Source of the DNA: a bacterium | Lineage (GTDB): Bacteria; Cyanobacteriota; Vampirovibrionia; Gastranaerophilales; Gastranaerophilaceae | Direction of reading: 5' to 3' | Length of the DNA stretch: 21,036 nt | NCBI GenBank assembly: GCA_004558955.1 | Contig: SFZC01000023.1 | Location: 1 to 21,036 of the forward strand | Shown: positions 1 through 5,967 of the stretch, in pieces | Layout of the letters: every line of letters starts with the position of its first letter | How positions within the stretch are numbered: position 1 is the stretch's first letter | Program-made: the position numbers and the translations under genes | Notes under the pieces: model-generated | Database searches by the model: none | What the model saw: the letters and a program-made list of their open reading frames with translations, nothing else | What the model was told of the DNA's origin: nothing

Positions 1-71
1 CCTTCAAATTCGACATTATTCTTGCGTGCCGTCAGACATAAAAATCTTGCTTGTGATGCACTCATGCCCAT
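1..71 (-). CDS. Unknown protein, N-terminal fragment cut by window edge
   Basis: The minus strand opens a reading frame at ATG (71 down to 69) that stays open to the window edge, giving 23 codons: MGMSASQARFLCLTARKNN followed by VEFE. A second in-frame ATG is codon 3. An AAAGGAA stretch lies about 12 nt upstream, a rather long spacing for a Shine-Dalgarno site. The ASQARFL-LTARKN pattern resembles the start of a recurrent family of uncharacterised proteins that I recall from gut Melainabacteria; this is memory, not a search result. No function can be given. It lies downstream of hydF on the same strand, 108 bp after its stop, so it could be read through from hydF. The start could equally be the second ATG. 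Confidence 0.55.
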   Translation of the reverse strand, partial: MGMSASQARFLCLTARKNNVEFE

Positions 72-179
72 TGTAGCTTGCCGTTCCTTTCAGTCTTTTT
101 GTTCCTATATCCTTATTATCGGCTCTCCTACTCGCTTTCTTTAATTTTTTCTCTTCATTTGTTAAGCTTTTGTTACACT

Positions 180-1379
180 TTATCTTTCTGCAAAAATCTC
201 AATCGCCCTTGGCAAAATACCTAAACAATACGAAATTACTATGCCGTAATTTGTAATTGGAACGCCCGCACCGTTTGCTCGCAAAATTCTTGACAAAACC
301 TCTTTGCGATTGGTCATACACGCACCACAATGAACAATGAGTTTATACCCGCTTACCTCAGGAAAATCATGTCCCGAAATATTATCAAAAATCAACTCCT
401 TACCGGTCTTTTGTTTTAGCAATCTTGGAATTTTCACCCGCCCGATATCGTCTTCAACAGGGTGATGTGTGCAACTTTCCAAAATCAAAACCCTATCGCC
501 GTCCTGCAAGTTCGCAATCGCTTCAGCCCCCTTCACAAACGCCGACAAATTGCCTTTCATTCTTGCAAAAAGGATAGAAAACGAAGTCAATTTCACCTCT
601 TTGGGTACAATTTCTGCCACCTGCTTAAACGCCTGAGAATCCGTAATCACCAAATCAGGTGAATTTTTTAATTTTGTAAGAGTTTCAGCCAAATCAACCT
701 CAGTCGAAACAACAGCCGAACAATTATTATCCAAAAGTTCTCTCAATGTCTGAACTTGTGGCAAAATAATTCTACCCTTCGGGGCTTCTTTATCAATCGG
801 AATTACAAGGACTACCGTACTTTTCGGCAAAACAACATCTTTTATCAAACTCGGGGAATTTACAAAATCATTTGGCAAAATTTTCACCAGCAAATCTTTC
901 AATTTGAAAACAAAATCCTCATCATTTAAAAACGAAGTTGTCAAGAAGTTCGGAGTAATATTTTTAATTTCGTCTAACTTTTCGTCACTAATCGGCGAAA
1001 CATCAATTTTATTAACAATTATGCAAAACGGAATTTCTAACTCTTTGAATTTTTCAATCAAATTTTGTTCATATTCGCTCAATCCACTATTTTCGCAAAT
1101 CAAAACCGCAACATCAGTTCTATTTAAGATTTTCATTGTTTTTTCAATACGTTCCGCACCAAGAACCGAAATATCGTCAATTCCCGCAGTATCAAGGAAA
1201 TTTACGGGTCCAATCGGTAAAAGTTCCATTGATTTTTCGACAACGTCGGTTGTCGTTCCCGCAATATCAGAAACGATAGAGATTTCCTGATTTGTTACTC
1301 TATTTAAAAATGACGATTTCCCGACATTGGTTTTTCCGAAAATCCCGATATGTAAACGCATTGATTTCAATGTTTTCAT
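180..1379 (-). CDS. hydF: [FeFe]-hydrogenase maturation GTPase HydF
   Basis: HydF is the GTPase and Fe-S scaffold on which the 2Fe subcluster of the [FeFe]-hydrogenase H-cluster is assembled, with the radical-SAM enzymes HydE and HydG, before transfer to the hydrogenase. The 399 residues match the usual length. An Era-like G domain fills the N-terminal part: Walker A GKTNVGKS (16-23 region), GTTTDVV switch, DTAG (G3) and NKID (G4). The C-terminal cluster-binding domain has the HydF signature C-x-H then CxxC: C303, H305, C351 and C354 (ESCTHHP and HCGAC). The chosen ATG has an AGAGG about 6 nt upstream; the Met at codon 7 is an alternative. HydE, HydG and the hydrogenase are not in the window. 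A terminator separates the gene from rpsO upstream. It indicates anaerobic, H2-metabolising physiology. Confidence 0.95.
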   Translation of the reverse strand: MKTLKSMRLHIGIFGKTNVGKSSFLNRVTNQEISIVSDIAGTTTDVVEKSMELLPIGPVNFLDTAGIDDISVLGAERIEKTMKILNRTDVAVLICENSGLSEYEQNLIEKFKELEIPFCIIVNKIDVSPISDEKLDEIKNITPNFLTTSFLNDEDFVFKLKDLLVKILPNDFVNSPSLIKDVVLPKSTVVLVIPIDKEAPKGRIILPQVQTLRELLDNNCSAVVSTEVDLAETLTKLKNSPDLVITDSQAFKQVAEIVPKEVKLTSFSILFARMKGNLSAFVKGAEAIANLQDGDRVLILESCTHHPVEDDIGRVKIPRLLKQKTGKELIFDNISGHDFPEVSGYKLIVHCGACMTNRKEVLSRILRANGAGVPITNYGIVISYCLGILPRAIEIFAER

Positions 1380-1415
1380 AAAAAGCCTCTGCTAAGTTCA
1401 CTCAAAATACCTACT

Positions 1416-1448
1416 AAAAAAGGCTGACCCGTTTAAGATCAGCCTTTT
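1416..1448 (-). terminator. Rho-independent terminator of rpsO
   Basis: A ten-pair stem (1418-1427 with 1439-1448, core GGCTGA/TCAGCC) has an 11-nt loop. Read on the minus strand the stem runs into a T tract. It lies 15 bp past the rpsO stop and before hydF, so it should end rpsO transcription and keep hydF separate. The flanking A and T runs are symmetric enough that it might work in both directions. Confidence 0.85.
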
Positions 1449-1463
1449 AAAATGTTGTTCAGA

Positions 1464-1733
1464 TTAACCTCTGATACCTAATTTTTTAATCAATTCTCTG
1501 TATTCGTCAAGATTTTGTGATTTAATGTAAGCAAGTAATCTTTTTCTTTTACCAACCATCATCAAAAGACCTCTTTTTGTAGCGAAATCTTTTTTGTTAG
1601 ATTTCAAGTGTTCTGTTAATTCAGCAATTTTTTGAGTCATCATTGCAACTTGTACTGCTGAAGAACCTGTGTCTTGTGCATTCTTTCCGAATTCTTTAAC
1701 AATTTCCTGTTTGTTTTTTAAGTTAATTGACAT
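1464..1733 (-). CDS. rpsO: 30S ribosomal protein S15
   Basis: S15 is a primary 16S rRNA-binding protein of the small subunit platform that nucleates binding of S6/S18. The 89 residues equal the usual length. Family features are visible: the N-terminal helix KQEIVKEFGKNAQDTGSSAVQVA, the helix-turn with LTEHLKSNKKDFATKRGLLMMVGKR, and the C-terminal YRELIKKLGIRG. The start is supported by an AAGGA stretch about 9-10 nt upstream. It is monocistronic, with a promoter-like pair of boxes upstream and a clear terminator downstream. In many bacteria rpsO is followed by pnp; here it is followed by hydF behind the terminator. Confidence 0.97.
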   Translation of the reverse strand: MSINLKNKQEIVKEFGKNAQDTGSSAVQVAMMTQKIAELTEHLKSNKKDFATKRGLLMMVGKRKRLLAYIKSQNLDEYRELIKKLGIRG

Positions 1734-1775
1734 ATTAGTTTTTCCTTTTCTTGTTGAGTGATTATTGGCGTAAGC

Positions 1776-1804
1776 ACTCTACAAAAAAATAATAATATGT
1801 TCAA
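1776..1804 (-). promoter_or_regulatory. Candidate rpsO promoter
   Basis: On the minus strand a TTGAAC -35 box (1804-1799) and a TAGAGT -10 box (1781-1776) are separated by 17 bp. The predicted start is near 1769, giving a ~35-nt leader before the rpsO ATG. Both boxes match the sigma-70 consensus only in part. Confidence 0.5.
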
Positions 1805-1836
1805 GAAAAAAAATCAATACATGCGGTTAAAAACTC

Positions 1837-2304
1837 TTAACCTAACATATTCACAGCCATGCCTGAATGAGTTGCATCAAAATACAGGCTCAAAGCCTCA
1901 TCAACATTAGATTGTGCCTGTGTAAAATTTTTGTATGCCGTTGTTGCTCCGTCACCTGAATTTGCCAAAGCTGTTCGTTTTTGTGCTGAAGTTAAACTGT
2001 AGCCGTTATTTTCTTGTCTTGCTTTTGCAAGATTTGCACTATAACTTGCTTTGTAATCGTTCCAAATATTTTCGGACTTGCCCAATTTTGCCAAAGCCTG
2101 TTGATATGCAACTTTTTTCGCAAAAATATATTTTTCTTTTGAAGCCTTAATCGGATTGGTTAAATTCTCTTCACCAGTCATTATGCTGTTCATTTTAGCG
2201 GTATATTTTTTATACCCGTCTTCACCGTAAATCGTACGCAAAGATTTTGCATAATCAGATTGGTCATATTTAAAATAATTTTCGCTGACAATTTTGGTAA
2301 CCAT
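1837..2304 (-). CDS. Unknown 155-aa helical protein
   Basis: I do not recognise a family. The protein starts MVTKIVSENYFKYDQSDYAK and is rich in Ala, Lys, Asn, Tyr and Gln, with no signal peptide and no membrane segment. It looks mainly helical; the C-terminal ~40 residues (TAYKNFTQAQSNVDEALSLY then FDATHSGMAVNMLG) form an amphipathic helix and a small hydrophobic tail. It lacks cysteine. The start has a good AAGGATG Shine-Dalgarno site about 8 nt upstream (GGATGATTAAGT then ATG). A TATATATA stretch just upstream could be a -10 region. The terminator of the 481-aa gene lies between the two genes, so this is a separate unit. A small soluble or exported helical protein is possible; nothing in the sequence settles it. 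Confidence 0.75.
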   Translation of the reverse strand: MVTKIVSENYFKYDQSDYAKSLRTIYGEDGYKKYTAKMNSIMTGEENLTNPIKASKEKYIFAKKVAYQQALAKLGKSENIWNDYKASYSANLAKARQENNGYSLTSAQKRTALANSGDGATTAYKNFTQAQSNVDEALSLYFDATHSGMAVNMLG

Positions 2305-2381
2305 ACTTAATCATCCTTTTTTCCTATATATATAAAGTATTTTTTTATTAAAAAATTTCCTATTATTGCGAAAAATTTACA

Positions 2382-2409
2382 AAAAAAATCCTGTGTCTGC
2401 CACAGGATT
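2382..2409 (-). terminator. Rho-independent terminator of the module-gene pair
   Basis: A perfect 9-bp stem AATCCTGTG (2387-2395) / CACAGGATT (2401-2409) has a 5-nt loop, and on the minus strand it is followed by a run of eight T. It lies ~100 bp past the stop of the 481-aa gene and upstream of the 155-aa gene. Confidence 0.88.
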
Positions 2410-2504
2410 AAATAATCTACACTACTTTTCTAACCTTAATCTAATTTAGAAATTTTCACTTCGAATATTTTAGGAATATATTATGAGATGCTTATGAGAA
2501 AATC

Positions 2505-3950
2505 TTAGTCATTTTTAGGTGTTTCAACATATTTTTTACCTTCCGCTTTCGCAATTTTCTTGATTATGTTGTCGTAATTTTCTGAAACTCCGTTGCTAAA
2601 CCAGAAAGTTGATTTAACTTCTTTGTTAATTTTTGCCAAATCTTCACGGCATTCATCGTGAATACCCAATTCTAAGGCTTTGTCACGCAATGCGTTTCTA
2701 ATTTGAGCACCGATTTTACGTTTTTGTGAATAACCTGCTTTATCTATAAATCTTTCCATAAAGGATTGATTGTATTCAGCCGAGTACAAGTCTTGCCAAG
2801 CAAGCATTACGTCCATAATATTGTCAGAATTGATTTTGGCACAAGCCTCATCAATATTGCCACTATCGAACAAGTCAACAATATCACGACCTTCTTTTGA
2901 ATAGCCTGTCTTAGAAGATGACGGTCTTTCTACATCGCCTGCTGCGATTTCGTCGTCATCATCTCCGCCTTTACCTTCAGTCTTTTGAGTTTTGTCTTTT
3001 TTGTCAGCCTTATCAGCCTTGTCGGATTTATCGGCTTTGTCACTACCGTCAACTTTATCTTTATTGCCGGCAGTTGTTGAAGCAGGCACTTGTCCGCCGC
3101 TGATTTGGTTTAATGCACTCAACACTGCGTTATATTCGACACAAAGTTTTCTTAATTCGTTATTGATTTCGGTTGGTTCTTTTTTGTCAGGATTTTTCTT
3201 TAATTCATCAACCTTTGATTTAATTTCTTCCAATTTTGTTTTGATTTCTTTAAGTCTTTCTTTAGCAGGAGCGGTCAAGTCTGTTCTTGCTTCGATACTG
3301 CTAAGTTTTTCGGAAGCCTTTTCAATATTTTTCAAAGTTGCTTCAATATTTTTAGTATTAGCAATTTCACCTTTAATATCGCTTACAACTTTTTGAGCCT
3401 CAGCACCTGCTTTTCCGTATTCGGAAGCATCGATTGTGCCATTTTTGTATTCTTCATCGGCTTTCAGCATTTTTTGTTCGGCATCTTCAAGTTTTGTGAT
3501 GTAAGCGTTAATTTTATTTGCATCATCTTCTGAAATACCTTGTTTATATAATTGACCGTATAATGCTTGTTTGAATTTTGAAATTTCACTCAAAGCACCT
3601 GTTGCAGTGTTTTGTGCAGCATTTGCCTGATATTGATTTGCAATATTTACCATATTGTCAATAAACGGATTGCCTGTGGTTGAAGTTGTTGAAATTCCGC
3701 CACCTGCTGCTCCTGCGGTTGCAGAATAAGGATTAACTCCTGTTGCTCCCCAGTTGTTCCAAACGGTATTGTTTTGAGTGTTTACCAAATCTAAAGCAGG
3801 TTGGTTCAAATACATACCGATTTGACCGTTTCTGATATCGTCAGGTACGGTGAAAACTTGAGTATCACCACCGAAGTTTGTAATTCCGCCAGGTAATAAG
3901 TTGTTGCATACATAAGGTATGTTTGCATAAGATAAATAATTGTAACTCAT
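2505..3950 (-). CDS. Unknown 481-aa protein: conserved N-module, coiled coil, Lys/Asp linker, C-terminal domain
   Basis: No known family recognised. Four parts are visible. Residues 1-68 form a module nearly identical to the 78-aa protein encoded just upstream, with shared stretches YLSxANxPYxC, GITNFGGDTQVFT and PDDIRNGQIGMYLN, then NNTxWNNW. Residues ~70-105 are a Gly/Ala/Thr/Ser-rich spacer. Residues ~115-285 are charged and probably coiled coil. Residues ~295-340 are a KADKSDK-type lysine/aspartate linker ending in DDDD. Residues ~345-481 look folded (DIVDLFDSGNIDEACAKINS, QKRKIGAQIRNALRDKALEL). There is no signal peptide or membrane span. The start has GGGGAAATT before ATG. It is 65 bp downstream of the 78-aa gene and probably co-transcribed with it. 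A structural, adhesive or exported protein is conceivable, but that is speculation. Confidence 0.85.
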   Translation of the reverse strand: MSYNYLSYANIPYVCNNLLPGGITNFGGDTQVFTVPDDIRNGQIGMYLNQPALDLVNTQNNTVWNNWGATGVNPYSATAGAAGGGISTTSTTGNPFIDNMVNIANQYQANAAQNTATGALSEISKFKQALYGQLYKQGISEDDANKINAYITKLEDAEQKMLKADEEYKNGTIDASEYGKAGAEAQKVVSDIKGEIANTKNIEATLKNIEKASEKLSSIEARTDLTAPAKERLKEIKTKLEEIKSKVDELKKNPDKKEPTEINNELRKLCVEYNAVLSALNQISGGQVPASTTAGNKDKVDGSDKADKSDKADKADKKDKTQKTEGKGGDDDDEIAAGDVERPSSSKTGYSKEGRDIVDLFDSGNIDEACAKINSDNIMDVMLAWQDLYSAEYNQSFMERFIDKAGYSQKRKIGAQIRNALRDKALELGIHDECREDLAKINKEVKSTFWFSNGVSENYDNIIKKIAKAEGKKYVETPKND

Positions 3951-4015
3951 AATTTCCCCGTTTCCTTTTCTTTTTATTTTTCCCTTTTAGTGTAAATCCT
4001 TTTTTGTTTGCCTGC

Positions 4016-4252
4016 TTAGCAATATCCGCCAAATCCGAAATATGGCATTGGAGTATATGCCCAGTTATTCCATATTGTATTGTTTGGGCAATTTAACAAA
4101 CCTAATGCCGGTTCGTTCAAGTACATTCCGATTTGACCGTTTCGAATGTCGTCAGGTATGGTAAACACTTGGGTATCCCCGCCAAAATTCGTTATGCCTG
4201 TCGGAAGACAACACATATATGGAACATTTGCGAATGATAAGTAGTTGAACAT
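4016..4252 (-). CDS. Unknown 78-aa protein, stand-alone copy of the N-terminal module
   Basis: The protein starts MFNYLSFANVPYMCCLPTG and aligns almost without gaps to residues 1-68 of the 481-aa protein downstream, with most positions identical or conservative (GITNFGGDTQVFT, DDIRNGQIGMYLN, NNTIWNNW). It then ends in a short aromatic, glycine-rich tail (TPMPYFGFGGYC). Cysteines occur at two adjacent N-terminal positions, once in the middle and at the very end. There is no signal peptide. The ATG follows CGGGGAAACGGTAA, and the downstream paralogue has a similar CGGGGAAATT, so the 5' region seems duplicated with the gene. A TATAAA box (minus strand, 4290-4285) lies ~35 bp upstream. It faces the HTH/zinc-ribbon gene across a 195-bp divergent region. 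Function unknown; it may be a partner or regulator of the long form. Confidence 0.82.
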   Translation of the reverse strand: MFNYLSFANVPYMCCLPTGITNFGGDTQVFTIPDDIRNGQIGMYLNEPALGLLNCPNNTIWNNWAYTPMPYFGFGGYC

Positions 4253-4411
4253 TTACCGTTTCCCCGATTTCTTTTTTCCCTGTATTTATATAAACAATTT
4301 TCGTCTTGCAAAATTGCATGATTTGTTTAAACCTTTTTAGGAACAAATTACCCAAATGCACTATTAGCAATAATTTACAGTGATTAATTCACGATTAACA
4401 TTTCTTAACAA

Positions 4412-4448
4412 TTTACAATATGGAGCAAATTATGCTAAAATTTTGTAA
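4412..4448 (+). promoter_or_regulatory. Promoter of HTH gene, probably leaderless
   Basis: An extended -10 motif TGCTAAAAT (4433-4441) puts position +1 exactly at 4448, the A of the start codon. A TTTACA -35 box (4412-4417) lies 18 bp upstream of the hexamer. No Shine-Dalgarno site precedes the ATG. A partly symmetric GTGATTAATTCAC (4380-4392) further upstream in the divergent region could be an operator; this is weak. Confidence 0.6.
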
Positions 4449-4852
4449 TGGAAACATTAGCAAGATTTATACAAACCAAAAGAAAAGAACTTGATTTAAC
4501 CCCAAAAGCATTGGCGGCTTTGGCAAATATTCCCGTTACAATAGTTGATGATGTGGAATCAGGCAAAGAATTGTTTTTGCCCGTAACTGTTCGCCAAGCT
4601 CTGGCAAAGGTTTTGAAATGCGAACCTTCAGAAATAAAAAGACTGGAAAAAGATATCGCAAATGATATCGTATCACCTGAAGTTATCGAGAGCCTGAAAC
4701 AACTAATCCTAAACGGGGCGGGCGGATTGAAATGTCCAAGATGCGGTGCTCCGCTTGATACAAGGATTGCAAGAATGTACGACTTGGAAGACAATTTGGT
4801 ATTACACCCGAAAGCACACTGTACAAAATGCCCGTTCCAAATCCATTCGTAA
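4448..4852 (+). CDS. HTH (XRE-like) and zinc-ribbon transcription regulator
   Basis: Residues 1-67 read as a helix-turn-helix of the XRE/Cro type (LARFIQTKRKELDLTPKALA, ALANIPVTIVDDVESGK, RQALAKVLKCEPSEIKRLE). After a short helical linker, residues 96-128 hold four cysteines in two CxxC pairs, C96-P-R-C99 and C125-T-K-C128, expected to bind zinc. The protein is therefore probably a cytoplasmic DNA-binding regulator; its target is unknown. It is divergent from the 78-aa/481-aa module genes, which makes them and its own promoter candidate targets. There is no Shine-Dalgarno site; the promoter suggests a leaderless mRNA. The ATG is the only sensible start. It is a single gene, followed by a weak AT-rich hairpin and a non-coding repeat region. 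Confidence 0.8.
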   Translation: METLARFIQTKRKELDLTPKALAALANIPVTIVDDVESGKELFLPVTVRQALAKVLKCEPSEIKRLEKDIANDIVSPEVIESLKQLILNGAGGLKCPRCGAPLDTRIARMYDLEDNLVLHPKAHCTKCPFQIHS

Positions 4853-4859
4853 AGGGATT

Positions 4860-4879
4860 AAACTATTTTTTTTAGTTTT
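4860..4879 (+). terminator. Weak terminator-like hairpin after HTH gene
   Basis: AAACTA (4860-4865) pairs with TAGTTT (4873-4878) around a 7-T loop, with only one further T after the stem. The stem is short and A/T-only, so it is a weak candidate. It lies 7 bp past the HTH stop codon. Confidence 0.3.
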
Positions 4880-4948
4880 ACGCCGTCTGTATAGCCATTT
4901 TGACGACTTTTCAAAGAGATATATCTCAATTAGGGGGCATTTTCACCC

Positions 4949-4968
4949 GTTGGGCAAGTATGCCCAAC
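4949..4968 (+). repeat. Perfect 8-bp palindrome with 4-nt loop
   Basis: GTTGGGCA (4949-4956) and TGCCCAAC (4961-4968) form a perfect hairpin with loop AGTA, in the gene-free stretch 4853-5183. No T tract follows, so it is not a standard terminator. Its G+C-rich stem stands out from the AT-rich surroundings and looks like an intergenic repeat unit. Confidence 0.55.
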
Positions 4969-4991
4969 CGACATTGCCAACAGATTAACAG

Positions 4992-5105
4992 ATTCCGGCT
5001 CGAAGACCGGAATGACGTTTGAGTGGGATTTGCAGGATTTCGTCATTCTGAAAAGATTAAAAATCGAGCAATTTTTAATTGCGTAAATTTTATCTTATTC
5101 AGAAT
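4992..5105. repeat. Nested intergenic palindromes (REP/MITE-like)
   Basis: Four inverted repeats overlap or nest here: ATTCCGG (4992-4998)/CCGGAAT (5007-5013); GAATGACG (5010-5017)/CGTCATTC (5041-5048); ATTCTGAA (5045-5052)/TTCAGAAT (5098-5105); and ATTAAAAAT (5056-5064)/ATTTTTAAT (5071-5079). The arms share GAATGACG/CGTCATTC-type bases, a pattern typical of dispersed palindromic elements. There is no open reading frame with a plausible start site, and no function is evident. Together with the palindrome at 4949 this fills most of the 4853-5183 gap. Confidence 0.5.
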
Positions 5106-5183
5106 CTGACTCCTAAATTTGAACGTCAAAGAGCAAATTTCGTTTCCCCAAAATTATCTTCGTAATAAAAATTAATTTTCTGC

Positions 5184-5212
5184 TTGCAAATATGAATTTT
5201 GCATAATATAAT
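5184..5212 (+). promoter_or_regulatory. Promoter of rpmI-rplT
   Basis: TTGCAA (5184-5189) and TATAAT (5207-5212) are separated by 17 bp, close to the sigma-70 consensus. The predicted start is near 5219, giving a 70-nt leader before rpmI. Confidence 0.75.
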
Positions 5213-5218
5213 AAACTC

Positions 5219-5288
5219 AGCCGAAAGTTATGGGCTTTGGTATGCCTATAATTTTTTAGTCACTAACTTTAAACAAAAGGAGAAGAAA
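5219..5288 (+). promoter_or_regulatory. Probable attenuator leader of rpmI-rplT
   Basis: The leader can form a terminator-like hairpin TATGGGC (5229-5235)/GCCTATA (5244-5250) followed by six T (5252-5257). It can also form an alternative stem AAAGTTA (5224-5230)/TAACTTT (5264-5270). The two share bases 5229-5230, and the longer one encloses the terminator. L20 is known to control its own operon through leader RNA in Firmicutes and enterobacteria. This arrangement suggests comparable control here, but the ligand is an inference. AAAGGAGAAG just before the ATG is a strong Shine-Dalgarno site. Confidence 0.5.
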
Positions 5289-5498
5289 ATGCCAAAATTA
5301 AAGACACACAGATCAGCTGCTAAACGTTACAAAGTATCAGCTACTGGAAAAATTATGAAAAGACAAGCAGGTATAGGCCACTTGCTCCAACACAAATCAG
5401 CATCAAGAAAACGCAGAATTTTCAAGATGGTTGAGGTTTCTGAGTCACATACAGCATTGGTATCTAAAGAGTTACCATACAAGAAGTATTCAAGATAG
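5289..5498 (+). CDS. rpmI: 50S ribosomal protein L35
   Basis: L35 is a small, basic protein of the large ribosomal subunit. The mature reading MPKLKTHRSAAKRYKVSATG through to the C-terminal LPYKKYSR gives 69 residues, near the usual 64-67. Family hallmarks are the PKLKTHRSAAKRYKVTxTGK start, HLLQHKSASRKR and the Arg/Lys-rich body. The frame is open further upstream to 5199, but ATG 5289 is the true start because it begins the conserved protein and follows AAAGGAGAAG. It is followed after 11 bp by rplT. The classical infC-rpmI-rplT order is broken: no infC is upstream, and the pair has its own promoter and leader. Confidence 0.95.
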   Translation: MPKLKTHRSAAKRYKVSATGKIMKRQAGIGHLLQHKSASRKRRIFKMVEVSESHTALVSKELPYKKYSR

Positions 5499-5509
5499 GA
5501 GCATAAAAA

Positions 5510-5854
5510 ATGAGAATTAAACGTGGTAATGCAGGTGTTAAAAGACACAAGAAAATATTAAAACTTGCTAAAGGTTTTATCGGTGCAAGAAGCAGAATTT
5601 TTAAAGTTGCAAATATTGCAGTAATGAAAGCGTTGAAATACGCATACAGAGACAGACGTACTACAAAACGTAATATGAGAAGATTATGGATTGTAAGAAT
5701 CAATGCGGCTGTTAGAGCTCGTGGAATGAGCTACTCAAGATTTGTAAACGCTTGCAAAAAAGCTAATGTTGTTGTTAACAGAAAAATGTTGGCAGACTTG
5801 GCAGTTAGAGATGCAGAAGCATTTGACGTAATCTTCAAAACAATCTCTAAATAG
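5510..5854 (+). CDS. rplT: 50S ribosomal protein L20
   Basis: L20 binds 23S rRNA directly and is needed early in 50S assembly; in several bacteria it also represses its own operon. The 114 residues match the family length (~117). Typical stretches are MRIKRGNAGVKRHKKILKLA, KGFIGARSRIFKVA, the RDRRTTKRNMRRLWIVRINA motif and the C-terminal half with NRKMLADLAVRD, the part known to bind RNA. A GGAG Shine-Dalgarno site sits about 8 nt before the ATG. It shares a transcript with rpmI and ends at a strong terminator. Confidence 0.97.
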   Translation: MRIKRGNAGVKRHKKILKLAKGFIGARSRIFKVANIAVMKALKYAYRDRRTTKRNMRRLWIVRINAAVRARGMSYSRFVNACKKANVVVNRKMLADLAVRDAEAFDVIFKTISK

Positions 5855-5876
5855 TCGATAAGATTTAATCTTTTTA

Positions 5877-5911
5877 AACAAAAGACCTGTATTTTTTACA
5901 GGTCTTTTGTT
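5877..5911 (+). terminator. Strong rho-independent terminator of rpmI-rplT
   Basis: A perfect 15-bp stem, AACAAAAGACCTGTA (5877-5891) with TACAGGTCTTTTGTT (5897-5911), has a 5-T loop. The T-rich 3' arm can serve as the slippery tract. It lies 22 bp past the rplT stop. Confidence 0.9.
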
Positions 5912-5932
5912 ATATTATCATAAATTTTAAAC

Positions 5933-5967
5933 CTCACAATATTTTTATCTGTGATATTATAAAATTA
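5933..5967 (+). promoter_or_regulatory. Promoter of MATE gene, probably leaderless
   Basis: An extended -10 motif TGATATTAT (5952-5960) places +1 at 5967, the A of the ATG. A CTCACA (5933-5938) lies at 16-bp spacing and is a poor -35, as is usual for extended -10 promoters. No Shine-Dalgarno site precedes the gene. Confidence 0.55.

Noticed and set aside
1756..1779. GAGTG/CACTC hairpin as an S15 autoregulation leader
   Set aside because: The stem is only 5 bp and part of it overlaps the predicted -10 box, so most of it would not be in the mRNA.
5199..5288. 30-residue N-terminal extension of L35
   Set aside because: It overlaps the promoter and leader RNA; L35 starts PKLKTHRSAAKR directly after the ATG at 5289, which has a strong Shine-Dalgarno site.
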